Shown here: one piece after another, positions 48,249 to 58,316 of the stretch | How positions within the stretch are numbered: position 1 is the first letter of the stretch | Layout: each line of letters starts with the position of its first letter | NCBI GenBank assembly: GCA_029834535.1 | Contig: JAQMWT010000034.1 | Span: 62,001-126,000 of the forward strand | DNA from: Chrysophaeum taylorii | Taxonomy: Eukaryota; Sar; Pelagophyceae; Pelagomonadales; Pelagomonadaceae | Length of the DNA: 64,000 nt | Reading direction: 5' to 3' | The notes under the pieces: model-generated | Databases searched by the model: none | What the model saw: only the letters and a program-made list of their open reading frames with translations | What the model was told of the DNA's origin: nothing | Position numbers and translations under genes: made by a program

Positions 48249-49606
48249 AAATCATCACCATCCGCGCCGCCGTCCACCACCTTGATTCCCACGAACCTGT
48301 CGGTCTCGAGGGTCGCGAGACCAAGCGAGGTGTTGCGGTCGGAGGACGAGTGCGGCGCGTTGCCACCCATGTAGTAGACGTGGTGCTCGCCACGCCACGA
48401 GACGGGTTTTGCGGCAAAACAGACGTCCGAATCGAAGGAAGTGCCGAGGGGGATGAAATCGCCCGCGACCACCTCCCACTGGCCCTGGGGGTCCGTCGCG
48501 TACGCCAACCGGCAATGAACCTTGCCGGTCGTCGTGTCGAAGATCATGACCAGCCCCAGCAACACCGAGTGCCAGCGAAACGTGAGCTGCGCGTACGGCT
48601 GAACCCTCGTCGTGTTCCGGAGCGTCGTCTTGAGGGATCCCGGCCAGAGGGCCTTGAATTTCTCGAGGGTCCGCTGCTTGGCGATGGCGATCTGCCTCCC
48701 GAACAGCGAGGTCGTTGTCCGCGTCGTCGCTATCCAGTGGTCGCACGGCTCGTCGTAAAAGAGGTTGTTGTGCGTGTCCCATCGCTGCGTCTTGTCGCGA
48801 AAGTCCACCTCGAAGGCCGAACTCCAGTTCGTGATTCCGTCGGGGCTCGTGGCGACGTTCGCGCGTCGGTATTTTTCCGGGCATTCGGCGAGATACCCGG
48901 ACTTGCTCTTGTTCTTGCTCTTGGTCGCTCTCCCGACTGCCAGGCAAAAGTCGCCAAAGGCTACGTACGCGTCGTTCGCGTACGACACTCCCACGCCGCC
49001 CCCCTGCATGAGAATATTATGGTTCCCGAGATCGGGCTTGCTCCAGTTCTTTCCGTCCTTCGACTCCGCGTACAGCACGACCTGCCGCTTGCACGCGCGT
49101 TCGGTGGGTCCGTAGCACGCGCCGTACCACAGCCGCCACAAATCTTTCGTCTTCACGACGTTCGGGTACCCGTTGTCTATGCGCCGTTCCCAGGTCGCGT
49201 TCATCACCGCGCCATGCTTTGTCACGCCGCCGACGACGGCCGACACTCGCTCCGTGAGGTTCACCGCCTGGACGGCGGGGTACGTGCCCTCGAACGCGCA
49301 CGACTCCGAAAACGCCTGCGACGACGAGGACGACGAGGACGACGACGAGTTGTGCCGGTACCTCACCCACACCCGCGTCACCACCGTTTCCAGGAACGCC
49401 ACCACCACGAACACCACGAACAACCCCATCACGAACCGGGGGTACCGTTGATGGAACCCCCGCGCCGCCTCGCACCACCCCCCGTCCCGCGTCATAGAAC
49501 CTCCTGCTGCTGCTGACCGCTGGCTCGCCCCCGCCTCCTCCGCGCTCTCGATGCTCATCGGCGCGAGCTTGTCGTATTTCACAGAAGAAGAAGCAGCAGC
49601 CACCAT
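47939..49606 (-). CDS. Type II membrane protein with GH43/GH32-like five-bladed propeller
   Basis: 555 aa. A cytosolic N-terminus is followed by a single membrane anchor at about residues 58-77 (FVMGLFVVFVVVAFLETVV), a Ser-run stalk and a lumenal domain. The lumenal domain (NGYPNVVKTKDLWRLWYGA, YAESKDGKNWSKPDLG, AYATDPQGQWEVVAGDFIPL) has the repeated W..WY.A / S.DG..W..P pattern of the GH32/43/117 propeller fold. A poly-Ala run near residue 460 is encoded by a GCC repeat (48210-48245). The topology is that of a Golgi enzyme. Catalytic acids could not be assigned. PLK4 lies 117 bp downstream on the same strand; GPAT diverges with 136 bp between starts. Confidence 0.6.
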
Positions 49607-49742
49607 CTCGACGACGACGACGACGACGACGCGAACGACTCTAAACTCTCGAAAGGTGGTGGTGTTGTTCGAACTCTCGCGGCGCGGGTAAGCGTGGGTT
49701 TTGAATTTCGGGGAGAGTGCCGCCCGCCTGCATCATCAAACG

Positions 49743-51044
49743 ATGACGTTGTTGTTTTTTTGGTGGTTGGTCGCCTTTAAAAGCGGGGCGGCTTTGGTGG
49801 TACCGTCGGGGACGGTGCGGGGAACCGTGCTGCGCACGGCGCTCGTGGAAGATCTGACGAGCGATGCCGAGGCCGTGATTGGTCGCGTTATGGATGACGT
49901 GCGTTCGCGCGAGGCTATGACAGAAGAGGTCGCCGAGACGATCGACACATTTTTGTCGACGTACCTCGGCGTGATCGAGGACATTGGGCGCGACCCCGAG
50001 TCTGTGGTGGACGTGATGCGCGAGTACGTGGACATGGTGGAGGAACAGCTCAAGGCTCCGTTCAAGTTCGAGCCGCTGCATCGGGCGGCGACCGAGCCCG
50101 TGGACTACTACGCGATGGACACGAGCTTTATGGAGCCTTTGATCGACATGGAGGATTCGGTCGTGCTGGGAGCTGAGTTTGTCGCCGAGATTACAAAGCA
50201 GCTAGAGAAAGGCGAGAACGTAGTGCTGCTGTCGAACCATCAGACGGAAGCGGATCCGTCCGCGTGGTCTGCGCTGTTCGACCGCGGGGACGATTCGTGG
50301 CGCGACGAGAGTTTTGCGAAGCGGATGATCATGGTCGCGGGTGATCGCGTCACGACGGACCCCGTAGCCGTGCCGTTTTCCAAGGCGAGAAACTTGCTGT
50401 GCATCTACAGCAAGCGCCACATCGACAAGCCGCCCGAAATGAAGAGGGCCAAGCAGCTCCACAACACCAAGACGATGGGCGCGATGCTCAAGCTCCTCGC
50501 GGACGGGGGGAACATGATCTGGGTTGCCCCGAGCGGCGGTCGCGACCGGCCCGATACCGCGGGCGACTTCTCCAAGCCGGCATTTTTTGACGCCAAGTCG
50601 GTCGAGATGTTTCGCATTATGGCCAACAAGGTCGGCATCTTCAAGAAGACCCATTTTTGGCCGACGGCCATGTTGACCTACCGGCTCTTCCCGCCCCCTC
50701 CCCAGGTCTCGACGGGGGGCCTGGGCGAGCCCCGGATTGCGATGCGGGGGTCGGTCAACGCCTGTTTCGGGCCCGAGTTGAATTTCGACCAAGAGGTCGT
50801 CGTCCCCGACGACCCGGCGGCCTGGCCCGAGGGCTGCGCCGACGCAAAGGACGCCGCGCGCGCGCTCGCCGCGGCCTACGCGTACGACGCCTGCAAGGAG
50901 GCCTACGACCGCCTCCTCGAGGCGGCGACGGCCCGCGGCTCCCCCTACTACTCCGCCGAAGCCCGCAAGCTCAACGCCGAGAAAGTCCTCGCCGAGTACG
51001 AAAAAGCCCCCGCTAATAATAACCCCGCCGCCCCAAAAAAATGA
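49743..51044 (+). CDS. ATS1: Plastid-type soluble glycerol-3-phosphate acyltransferase
   Basis: 433 aa. It transfers an acyl group to sn-1 of glycerol-3-phosphate, the first step of plastid glycerolipid synthesis. The acyltransferase motif LLSNHQTEADPS (NHx4D, about residues 165-171), VAGDRVTTDPVAVPFSKARN, and WVAPSGGRDRP (about 260-270) match the ATS1/PlsB-plant family. An N-terminal helical domain (TVLRTALVEDLTSDAEAV onward) is also typical. The first ~18 residues (MTLLFFWWLVAFKSGAAL) form a signal peptide, as needed for import into a secondary plastid. ATG 49743 is preferred because no upstream ATG exists in frame. Confidence 0.9.
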   Translation: MTLLFFWWLVAFKSGAALVVPSGTVRGTVLRTALVEDLTSDAEAVIGRVMDDVRSREAMTEEVAETIDTFLSTYLGVIEDIGRDPESVVDVMREYVDMVEEQLKAPFKFEPLHRAATEPVDYYAMDTSFMEPLIDMEDSVVLGAEFVAEITKQLEKGENVVLLSNHQTEADPSAWSALFDRGDDSWRDESFAKRMIMVAGDRVTTDPVAVPFSKARNLLCIYSKRHIDKPPEMKRAKQLHNTKTMGAMLKLLADGGNMIWVAPSGGRDRPDTAGDFSKPAFFDAKSVEMFRIMANKVGIFKKTHFWPTAMLTYRLFPPPPQVSTGGLGEPRIAMRGSVNACFGPELNFDQEVVVPDDPAAWPEGCADAKDAARALAAAYAYDACKEAYDRLLEAATARGSPYYSAEARKLNAEKVLAEYEKAPANNNPAAPKK

Positions 51045-51152
51045 TGTTGTAAAACCCGCCCCCAGACAAAAACAAAACAACAACAACGGTCCGTTGCACA
51101 CTTTATTTCTACTAGTAGTAGTTTAGTTTATTCACGGCGAAGAGGTCGAGAG

Positions 51153-54100
51153 ATGACGACAGTCTTGGTGGATCACGGGAGGGCGTCGTATTTTGCGGGG
51201 GGTGCTATCGCGGCTCTCGAAGACGAGGACCTCGAGGTGAAGGCGGCGGCCCTGAAGGTTATCCACCATTCGGTGGACGAGTGCTGGGCCGAGGCGGCGA
51301 ACGCCGTGGCCGTGATCGAGGAGCTGTCGGAGGACGATAAGTTTCCCGGGCACGAGCTCGCCGCGTCGGTGGCGAGCAAGATATTTTTCCATCTCGAAGA
51401 GTACAACGAGTCGCTCCGGCTCGCCCTCTCGGCGGGGTCCTACTTTGACGTGTCGGTCCGGTCGGAATACGTGGAAACCCTCGTCGCGAGATGCGTCGAC
51501 GAATACGTAACCAACAAGGACGACGAAACCCTCGACCCTCGGCTCGAGCAGATCGTCGAGCGGATGTTTGGGCGGTGCTACGAAGACGGCGAGTTCGAGC
51601 ACGCCGTCGGCATCGCCCTCGAAGCCCAGCGGGTCTCAAAAATTGGCGACGTCTTCGCGAATTGTCCGCCCGAGCGTCGCCCGAGCTTGCTGAATTACGT
51701 CGCCGACGCGACGGCGAACTTGAGTCGCGCCTTTCGCGCCCAGGTGACGAGGTTGCTCGTCGAACTCCACGCCTCCCTCGACCACCCCGACCACGTCTTC
51801 GTGTGCCACGCCCTCCAGACGCTCGACGACGCTTCGGGTACGGCCGCGATGCTCGAGCGGCTCGTGCTCTCGACCGTCGAGCAGGAGCAACTCCTCGCCT
51901 ATCAGCTCGCTTTTTTGATCGTCGAGTCGGCCAACCAAAAGTTCATGGCAGAGGTCCTCGACGCGCTCGGCGGTGAGGAGGAGGAGGAGGAGGAGGGGGG
52001 GGAGGAGGAGGAAAAAAAGGTCGTCGTCGACCGCGCGGCGGTCGACGGTAACTCGGAAAACGCGGCCAAGGTGGCCAAGTTGAAGCAAATTCTCGACGTC
52101 GAGGGCGTGTGGAGCGAGCTCGAGCTGAACTTTTTGTTTTCGAAGAGCGAATCCGACGGTCTCGTGATAAAAAACCTAAAAGAAGCCGTCGACGGCAACC
52201 GCAACTCGGTGCTGCACAACGCGGTCGTCGTCGCGCACGGTTTCATGAACGCCGGCACTACAAATACGCGCTTCCTGAGCCAGCACCTCGAGTGGATGGG
52301 CAAGGCGTCGAATTGGGCGAAATTCACGGCGACGGCCTCGATCGGCGTCGTCCACGCCGGCCACATCAAGGAATCGATACAGCTCCTGCAACCCTACCTC
52401 CCGCAGGCGGTCTCGAGCTCGCCGTATTCGGAGGGTGGCGCTCTGTACGCGCTCGGTCTCATCCACGCGAACCGCGGCGGCGGCCGCGGCGATCGCTCCT
52501 CCGCTGCTGTCCAGTATTTGTCCGACGCGCTCCGCAACGCCGGAAACAACGAAGCCCTCCAGCACGGGGCCTGCTTTGGCATCGGGTTGGCGGCGATGGG
52601 CGCGGGCAACGACCGCCTCTTCGAAGAACTCAAGACGGTCCTCTTCTTCGACTCGGCCGTCGCCGGCGAGGCTGCCGCCTACGGCATCGGCCTCCTCCTC
52701 GCGGGCCACGGCTGCTCGGAGGCTTCTCCCCTCGCCCGCAACGCGGTTACCGAGCTCCTCGCGTACGCTCGCGAGACCGCTCACGAGAAGATCATCCGCG
52801 GTCTCGTGCTAGCGATCGCCATTATGGTCCTCGGCCACGAGTCGGCCGCCGACCCCATCATCGAGCAGCTCTGCCGCGACCGCGACGCCATCGTCCGCTA
52901 CGGCGGTGCCTATGCCGTCGGCCTCGCCTACGCCGGCACGGCCCACAACGGCGCGCTCGGCCGCCTCCTCCACGTCGCCGTCTCGGACGTCTCGGACGAC
53001 GTCCGCCGCGCGGCCGTCACCAACATCGGCTTCCTTCTCTTCCGCCAGCCCCGCAAGGTCCCGACCCTCGTCAACCTCCTCGCCGAGAGCTTCAACCCCC
53101 ACGTCCGCTACGGCGCCTGCCTGGCTATCGGCATCGCTTGCGCGGGCTCGGGCGATTCCGACGCGCTCGAGCTCGTCCAGCCCATGATGTCCGACCAGGT
53201 CGACTTCGTGCGCCAGGGCGCGCTCCTCGCGAGCGCCCTCGTCTACATGCAGCAGTCGGAGTACGCTTCCCCCGGCGTTAAGGCCTTTCGCGAAAAAATC
53301 GCCGCCATCGTCAAGGACAAGTACCCGAGCATGCTCACCAAGCTCGGCGCGATCGTCGCGGCCGGCATCCTCGACGCCGGCGGCCGCAACTGCGCCGTCT
53401 CCCTCAAGACCAACTCGGGCGGCTTTCTCAAGGCATCGGCCTGCATCGGCCTCGCCCTCTGGGCCCAGCACTGGTACTGGTACCCCATGCAGCACTTCTT
53501 TTCGCTCGCGCTCGCGCCCTCCATGCTCGTCGGCCTCAACAAGGACTTCAAGCTCCCCAACTCCTTCAAGGTGCAGTGCGCGACCTCGCCGGCCCACTTC
53601 GCCTACCCCCCAAAGCTCAAGGAAAAAAAGGAAGTCAAGAAAGAGCGCGTCGTCACCGCGATCCTTTCCACCACGCTCAAGCAGCAGGCCCGCGACAAGG
53701 CCAAGGCCGCCGAGAAGGACGACCACCAGGCCCCCGCCGCCGCCGCCGCCGCCATGGATACCTCCGAGGACGCGGAGGACGCGAATGGCCCCGCCCCCGC
53801 CGCGGGGGACGCCTCCCCTCAGTCGGACGACTCTGCCGCCGCCGCCGCCGCCAAGAAGTCCTCCTACTACCTCTCCAACCCCTCCCGCATCACCAAGGCC
53901 CAGCAGCGCTTCTGCTCCTTCGACCTCGACCAGCGCTACGTCCCCGTAGCCTCGACCTTGAAGCCCGCGGGGGTTGTCATTCTGATGGACCGACAGCCCG
54001 CCGACCCCGAGGACGCCGCCGACATCTCCGCCCCCCCCGTCACCGGCGCCGACGACGAGGCCCCCATGCCCGAGCCCTTCGAGTGGACCCCGCCCGAGGC

Positions 54101-54164
54101 CCAAGCCGCCACCACCACGACGACGACGGAGGAGGCCCCCGCCGCGGCAGCGGAGACTGACTGA
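51153..54164 (+). CDS. PSMD1: 26S proteasome regulatory subunit RPN2 (PSMD1/S1)
   Basis: 1003 aa, close to the usual ~950-1000. Non-ATPase scaffold of the 19S base. The N-terminal helical arm (SVDECWAEAANAVAVIEELS, LALSAGSYFDVSVRSEYVET) is followed by the toroid of proteasome/cyclosome repeats in about residues 400-760 (ALYALGLIHANRGGG; EAAAYGIGLLLAGHG; RYGGAYAVGLAYAGTAHNGA; RYGACLAIGIACAGSG). The C-terminus is an Ala/Pro/Asp/Thr-rich tail with low-complexity (ACG)n at the end. A Glu-rich insert (51975-52015) is encoded by a GAG repeat and interrupts the N-terminal arm, as in many RPN2 proteins. Intronless. 93 bp upstream of the strawberry-notch gene on the same strand. Confidence 0.93.
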   Translation: MTTVLVDHGRASYFAGGAIAALEDEDLEVKAAALKVIHHSVDECWAEAANAVAVIEELSEDDKFPGHELAASVASKIFFHLEEYNESLRLALSAGSYFDVSVRSEYVETLVARCVDEYVTNKDDETLDPRLEQIVERMFGRCYEDGEFEHAVGIALEAQRVSKIGDVFANCPPERRPSLLNYVADATANLSRAFRAQVTRLLVELHASLDHPDHVFVCHALQTLDDASGTAAMLERLVLSTVEQEQLLAYQLAFLIVESANQKFMAEVLDALGGEEEEEEEGGEEEEKKVVVDRAAVDGNSENAAKVAKLKQILDVEGVWSELELNFLFSKSESDGLVIKNLKEAVDGNRNSVLHNAVVVAHGFMNAGTTNTRFLSQHLEWMGKASNWAKFTATASIGVVHAGHIKESIQLLQPYLPQAVSSSPYSEGGALYALGLIHANRGGGRGDRSSAAVQYLSDALRNAGNNEALQHGACFGIGLAAMGAGNDRLFEELKTVLFFDSAVAGEAAAYGIGLLLAGHGCSEASPLARNAVTELLAYARETAHEKIIRGLVLAIAIMVLGHESAADPIIEQLCRDRDAIVRYGGAYAVGLAYAGTAHNGALGRLLHVAVSDVSDDVRRAAVTNIGFLLFRQPRKVPTLVNLLAESFNPHVRYGACLAIGIACAGSGDSDALELVQPMMSDQVDFVRQGALLASALVYMQQSEYASPGVKAFREKIAAIVKDKYPSMLTKLGAIVAAGILDAGGRNCAVSLKTNSGGFLKASACIGLALWAQHWYWYPMQHFFSLALAPSMLVGLNKDFKLPNSFKVQCATSPAHFAYPPKLKEKKEVKKERVVTAILSTTLKQQARDKAKAAEKDDHQAPAAAAAAMDTSEDAEDANGPAPAAGDASPQSDDSAAAAAAKKSSYYLSNPSRITKAQQRFCSFDLDQRYVPVASTLKPAGVVILMDRQPADPEDAADISAPPVTGADDEAPMPEPFEWTPPEAQAATTTTTTEEAPAAAAETD

Positions 54165-54257
54165 CTGAGTGAGTGACTGACTGACGACGTTAGGCTTTCT
54201 TTGTGAAGCCTAGAAAGACTAGAGATTTCAAAAAGCCGAGGAGTCGTCGTCCGAACG

Positions 54258-57200
54258 ATGGACGCGGAGGCGACGCGGGTCGCGCGGCGAATCATCGGTC
54301 GGCTCGGGATGGCGTCCCGGGGCGGCGGTGGTGCCGAGGAAAGAATGGTGCGCGAGGCGCTGCGCGCCAAGGTGGGAATGCTGGGATGGCGGCGCGCCGA
54401 GGCGGTCGTCGAGCAGCAGATGCGGGGAACGTTGGTACTGATGGCCTCCTCCAACAAGACAGCAGCACCACCACCACCACATTCAGGCGAGGTGGAGAAG
54501 GGTCGCGGGGAGGACGACGAGAACGTGGTCGGCGAGGAGATCGAGGCCGAGGTGTTCCAGCAGTACCGGTGCGAGTCGGAAGGGGTGCCGGCCGCGAGGC
54601 CGCACCCGGGCGACATCGCCGAGAGCGGACTCCTCGCGTCCGTGCCGTTGCCCCGGCTCACTTACTGCACCCGCGCCCTCGCGACCCGGACCGACGTGCT
54701 GTCGGATCTTCAATTGGAGGGGGTCTTGCACGCGTGCCAGCGGCACGCGGCGCTGTCGAACGGCGTTAGGTTCGGGTTTTTCCTGGGCGACGGCGCGGGC
54801 GTCGGCAAGGGCCGCCAGATCGCGGCCATCATCCTCGACAGCGTGGCGCGCGGCCGCCAGAAGCACCTCTGGTTTTCGATCGCATCTGACCTCCGGCTCG
54901 ACGCGGAGCGCGACCTGCGCGACGTCGGATGTCACGTCGGCGTCGTCGACGGCTGCGGCGGATTGGACGCGTCGGCGAAGCTCGCGTTCGGGTCGACGAA
55001 CGCGAAACGCGGCGTGTTGTTTAGTACCTATTCGACCCTCATCAGCGCCACGAAGGAAAAGAAACGCATCGACCAGCTCGTAACGTGGTGCGGCGGACCG
55101 GGTTTCGAGGGTTGCCTCGTGTTCGACGAGGCCCACAAGGCGAAGAACTTCGACGCCAAAAAGGAGCAGGCTTCGACGAAGATGGCGCAGGCTGTGATCG
55201 CGATCCAAGACCGGTTGCCGCGGGCGCGAGTCGTGTATGCCTCTGCGACGGGCGTATCTGAGATCTCGAACATGGCCTACGCGTCGAGGCTCGGGTTGTG
55301 GGGCCCCGGGACTTCGTTCGATACGTTCAAGCTGTTTTCCGAAGTAATGGACAAGCGAGGCGTCGGGGCCCTCGAGATGCTGGCCTTGGAGCTCAAGGCC
55401 TCGGGGGCCTACGTGAGCCGCGGCCTCTCGTGGGGCCAGTGCGAGTTCGAGCACGTCGTGTGCCGGCTCCCGAAAAGCGCGATCTCCGTCTACGATCGCG
55501 CCGCCACGTGGTGGCGCGCGTTGCGACGCGCCTTCGATATCGCGCTCGGGATGGTCGAGCGCGCGGGGAGTAAGTCAAAGAACCGCGGCATCACGTGGCA
55601 GCGTTTTTGGGGGGCGCAGCTCCGGTTTTTCAAAGAAGTCCAGACGGCGATGAAGGTCCCGTTCGTCGTGGACGAGGCCGAGGCGGCCCTGGCCGCCGAC
55701 TGCGTCGTAGTGATCGGCCTCCAGGCGACCGGCGAGGCGGGTTTGGACCACGCGATGGTCCGTCACCATCCGGGCGACGTCGTGCCTGCTGCCGTCTCCG
55801 CCGCAAAGGTCTCGGCGAGCCGCTTCGTGCGCGAATACTTTCCCGTCCAGGAGGTTCTCGAAAAGGAAGAGGAGGAGCCTCTTCCGTCGTCGTCGTCCTA
55901 CTCGGACGACGCGGTCGCTGCTATCCTCGAGGTCGACGGGAGACCCGCGCCCCCCGCGGACCGCGTCAAGCGCCACAAAGAGTTCCTGGAACAAGCAGCG
56001 GCCTCGTCTTCGTCTCGCGAGCCTCCTCCTCCTCCGCTCCCGGAGCTGGTCGCGTTGCGGGACGCTGCTCTCCGAGCCCTCGAGGCCGTGGACGTCCCGG
56101 CGTCGCCCCTCGACGTGCTGATCGACGCGTTGGGCGGGACCGGTAAGGTGGCCGAGATGACGGGCCGGTCCTCGCGCATCGCTCGGCGCGACCCGAGCGC
56201 CGGGCCCCTGAGGTACGAGGTGCGCGACCAACAAGGCAGCGGCAGCAGCAGCGACTCGCTGAATATTCGCGAGCGCAAGGCGTTCATGGACGGAAAGAAG
56301 AGCGTCGCGATCATCAGCGACGCGGCGTCGACGGGGGTCTCGCTGCACGCGGCCGTCGGGACGCCGGCAGCCCACAAACGGCGCGTCCACGTGACCCTCG
56401 AGCTCGCGTGGAGCGCCGACAAGAGCATCCAGCAGCTGGGCCGCTCGCACCGGGCCAACCAAGTAACGGCGCCCGTCTACAAGCTGGTGACGACGGACTT
56501 GGCGGGCGAGAACCGGTTCGCGGCTGCCGTCGCGCGCCGCCTCTCGAACCTCGGCGCCCTGACAAAGGGCGACCGGCGTGCCGCGTCGGGACAGGACTTG
56601 AGCGACTTCGACGTCGACAACAAGCACGGCCGCCAGGCCCTCGGAAAGATGGCGCAGGCCTGCACGAATCGCTTCGACAACAAGATAGCCTACGACCTCT
56701 CGCTCGAGAAATTGCCGCGCCTCGCCGAGGCCGTCCGAAAAGCGCGGGACGCCGTTTCTTCTTCTTCTTCTTCCTCTTCCTCCTCCGTACCCTCGTCGTC
56801 GTCCTCCTCGTTGTTCGCGACGCTGCTCGAGCGAGCGGGCGGAATGCTGCGGCGCGAGGCGCTTTCGGGCGAGCCGCCGACGTCGTTTGGTGCGCTCGAC
56901 GACGACGACGACTCGATGGCGTTGTGCGTCCTCGCGCGGCGCGCCTACGCGGAGCTCGAGATCGACCCCAAGAAGCAGAACGAAGTAAGGACTTTCCTGA
57001 ACCGCCTCCAGGCCCTCGACGTGGTCGCCCAGAATCTGCTGTTCGAGTACTTTGCGTCGTGTTACGCGGCCGTCGTCGGCGACGCCAAGGCCAACGGCAC
57101 GCTCGACGCCGGCGTCGCGGACATCAGGGCAACCTCGGCCAAAATCGACCGCTCGGAAGTTGTTCAGGTCGACGAAGTCTCGGGTGCCGAAACGAGGCTC

Positions 57201-58076
57201 TCGGAAATCACTCTAGATCGCGGGGTCGACTGGGACGCCGTCGAGCAACGCGCCGCCGAGACCTCTAGTAGTAGCCCGTGGGAAACGGGCTTCTACAGGA
57301 GTCGCCGCCCGCTCCCTTCGACGAAGAAGCACGGCGTTCTCCTCGCCGTCCGCAAAGCGGGTACCACGAACTTTGTCATCACGCGCCCTAACACCGGCAC
57401 GAGCCCCTACGAAATGCTCCTCCAGGACCTGCGCGACAAGTACGCGCCCGCGGGCGACCTCGAGTCCGTCGCCGCCGACTGGACGCGCCAGTACGAGGAC
57501 GCGGATACCGTGGACCGCGGCGCCCGCAAGATACGGATCGGTATCGTATCGGGGGCCGTCGTCCCCTTCTGGCGCGCCCTCGAAACCACCGTCGCGAACA
57601 ACCGGCTCTCGATGACGCGCGCCGAGCAAGCCCTCAAGGTCTGCCGCGTCGCCTTGGACGACGGGACGCGACTGGTCGGAATCCGCTTTCCGATCGACGT
57701 ATTGCCCGCGCTACGGGGCTATTTGAGGACGGAGAAGCACGCCCGCGCGAGCAAGAACGTCAGAGTCGACGACCCGACGCCCGTGGACGACGCCGCCTTC
57801 GCCGCCGCCTCGACCCCGCCCAAGACCATCACCTCCTTCTTCAAGCCCGTAAATGGCAACAAGCGTGCAGTCGTCTCTTCTTTGACGAGCAACAAACCCC
57901 CCCAGAAAAAAAAGCCCAAGAAGGCGGCGGATTCTTCTATCCGCACCTTTTTCGCACCACCACCATCCTTCTCGGAATGTCCTTGTTGCGGTGACATGAT
58001 CGAGACCAACAAAATCAACGCCCACCTCGACGCTGGCTGCGGCGCGGCGGCGCCCCCCGAGTATAATAATGTGTGA
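54258..58076 (+). CDS. SBNO: Strawberry-notch-type SF2 helicase with PIP-box-like and UBZ4-like tail
   Basis: 1272 aa. The AAA_34 helicase core has FFLGDGAGVGKGRQIAAIIL (Walker A, about 173-190), CLVFDEAHKAKN (DEAH, about 285-296) and VYASATGVSEISNMAY. The Helicase_C_4 region has VAIISDAASTGVSLHA and QQLGRSHRANQVTAP. This is the SBNO family, usually nuclear transcription coregulators. The C-terminus departs from that. TITSFFKP (about residue 1189) and SIRTFFAP (about 1227) resemble PCNA-interacting PIP boxes (x..I/L..FF), though neither has the first Gln. CPCCGDMIETNKINAHLDAG plus C (about 1241-1261) resembles a UBZ4 ubiquitin-binding zinc finger, with one extra residue between His and the last Cys. 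The tail is in the same frame with no break, so it belongs to the protein. Confidence 0.85.
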   Translation: MDAEATRVARRIIGRLGMASRGGGGAEERMVREALRAKVGMLGWRRAEAVVEQQMRGTLVLMASSNKTAAPPPPHSGEVEKGRGEDDENVVGEEIEAEVFQQYRCESEGVPAARPHPGDIAESGLLASVPLPRLTYCTRALATRTDVLSDLQLEGVLHACQRHAALSNGVRFGFFLGDGAGVGKGRQIAAIILDSVARGRQKHLWFSIASDLRLDAERDLRDVGCHVGVVDGCGGLDASAKLAFGSTNAKRGVLFSTYSTLISATKEKKRIDQLVTWCGGPGFEGCLVFDEAHKAKNFDAKKEQASTKMAQAVIAIQDRLPRARVVYASATGVSEISNMAYASRLGLWGPGTSFDTFKLFSEVMDKRGVGALEMLALELKASGAYVSRGLSWGQCEFEHVVCRLPKSAISVYDRAATWWRALRRAFDIALGMVERAGSKSKNRGITWQRFWGAQLRFFKEVQTAMKVPFVVDEAEAALAADCVVVIGLQATGEAGLDHAMVRHHPGDVVPAAVSAAKVSASRFVREYFPVQEVLEKEEEEPLPSSSSYSDDAVAAILEVDGRPAPPADRVKRHKEFLEQAAASSSSREPPPPPLPELVALRDAALRALEAVDVPASPLDVLIDALGGTGKVAEMTGRSSRIARRDPSAGPLRYEVRDQQGSGSSSDSLNIRERKAFMDGKKSVAIISDAASTGVSLHAAVGTPAAHKRRVHVTLELAWSADKSIQQLGRSHRANQVTAPVYKLVTTDLAGENRFAAAVARRLSNLGALTKGDRRAASGQDLSDFDVDNKHGRQALGKMAQACTNRFDNKIAYDLSLEKLPRLAEAVRKARDAVSSSSSSSSSSVPSSSSSSLFATLLERAGGMLRREALSGEPPTSFGALDDDDDSMALCVLARRAYAELEIDPKKQNEVRTFLNRLQALDVVAQNLLFEYFASCYAAVVGDAKANGTLDAGVADIRATSAKIDRSEVVQVDEVSGAETRLSEITLDRGVDWDAVEQRAAETSSSSPWETGFYRSRRPLPSTKKHGVLLAVRKAGTTNFVITRPNTGTSPYEMLLQDLRDKYAPAGDLESVAADWTRQYEDADTVDRGARKIRIGIVSGAVVPFWRALETTVANNRLSMTRAEQALKVCRVALDDGTRLVGIRFPIDVLPALRGYLRTEKHARASKNVRVDDPTPVDDAAFAAASTPPKTITSFFKPVNGNKRAVVSSLTSNKPPQKKKPKKAADSSIRTFFAPPPSFSECPCCGDMIETNKINAHLDAGCGAAAPPEYNNV

Positions 58077-58316
58077 GATGGCCCTTGTATTTTTAGATAG
58101 GAGGCGCCCTCGTTGTTTTCTTTTCTTTTCGGGGACGACGCCCGGAGCACGACGACGGCGATAACAACAACAACGTGTGGAGGAGGACAGGACGTGGCGG
58201 TGTTTCTAGAAAGAAAAGACGACACCACCATGGTCATGCGGCCGCCGCACGGAGGTCCCTCCTCCTCCTCCTCCTCCTCCTCGACGTGGTGTGCTTTGTG
58301 TTATGATGGTGTGACA

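Noticed and set aside
52109-53281. A 390-codon plus-strand frame in a second phase of RPN2
   Set aside because: Arg/Pro-rich out-of-phase reading of a confident gene.
52809-54104. A 431-codon minus-strand frame opposite RPN2
   Set aside because: Gly/Val/Glu/Asp-rich antisense shadow of the PC-repeat region.
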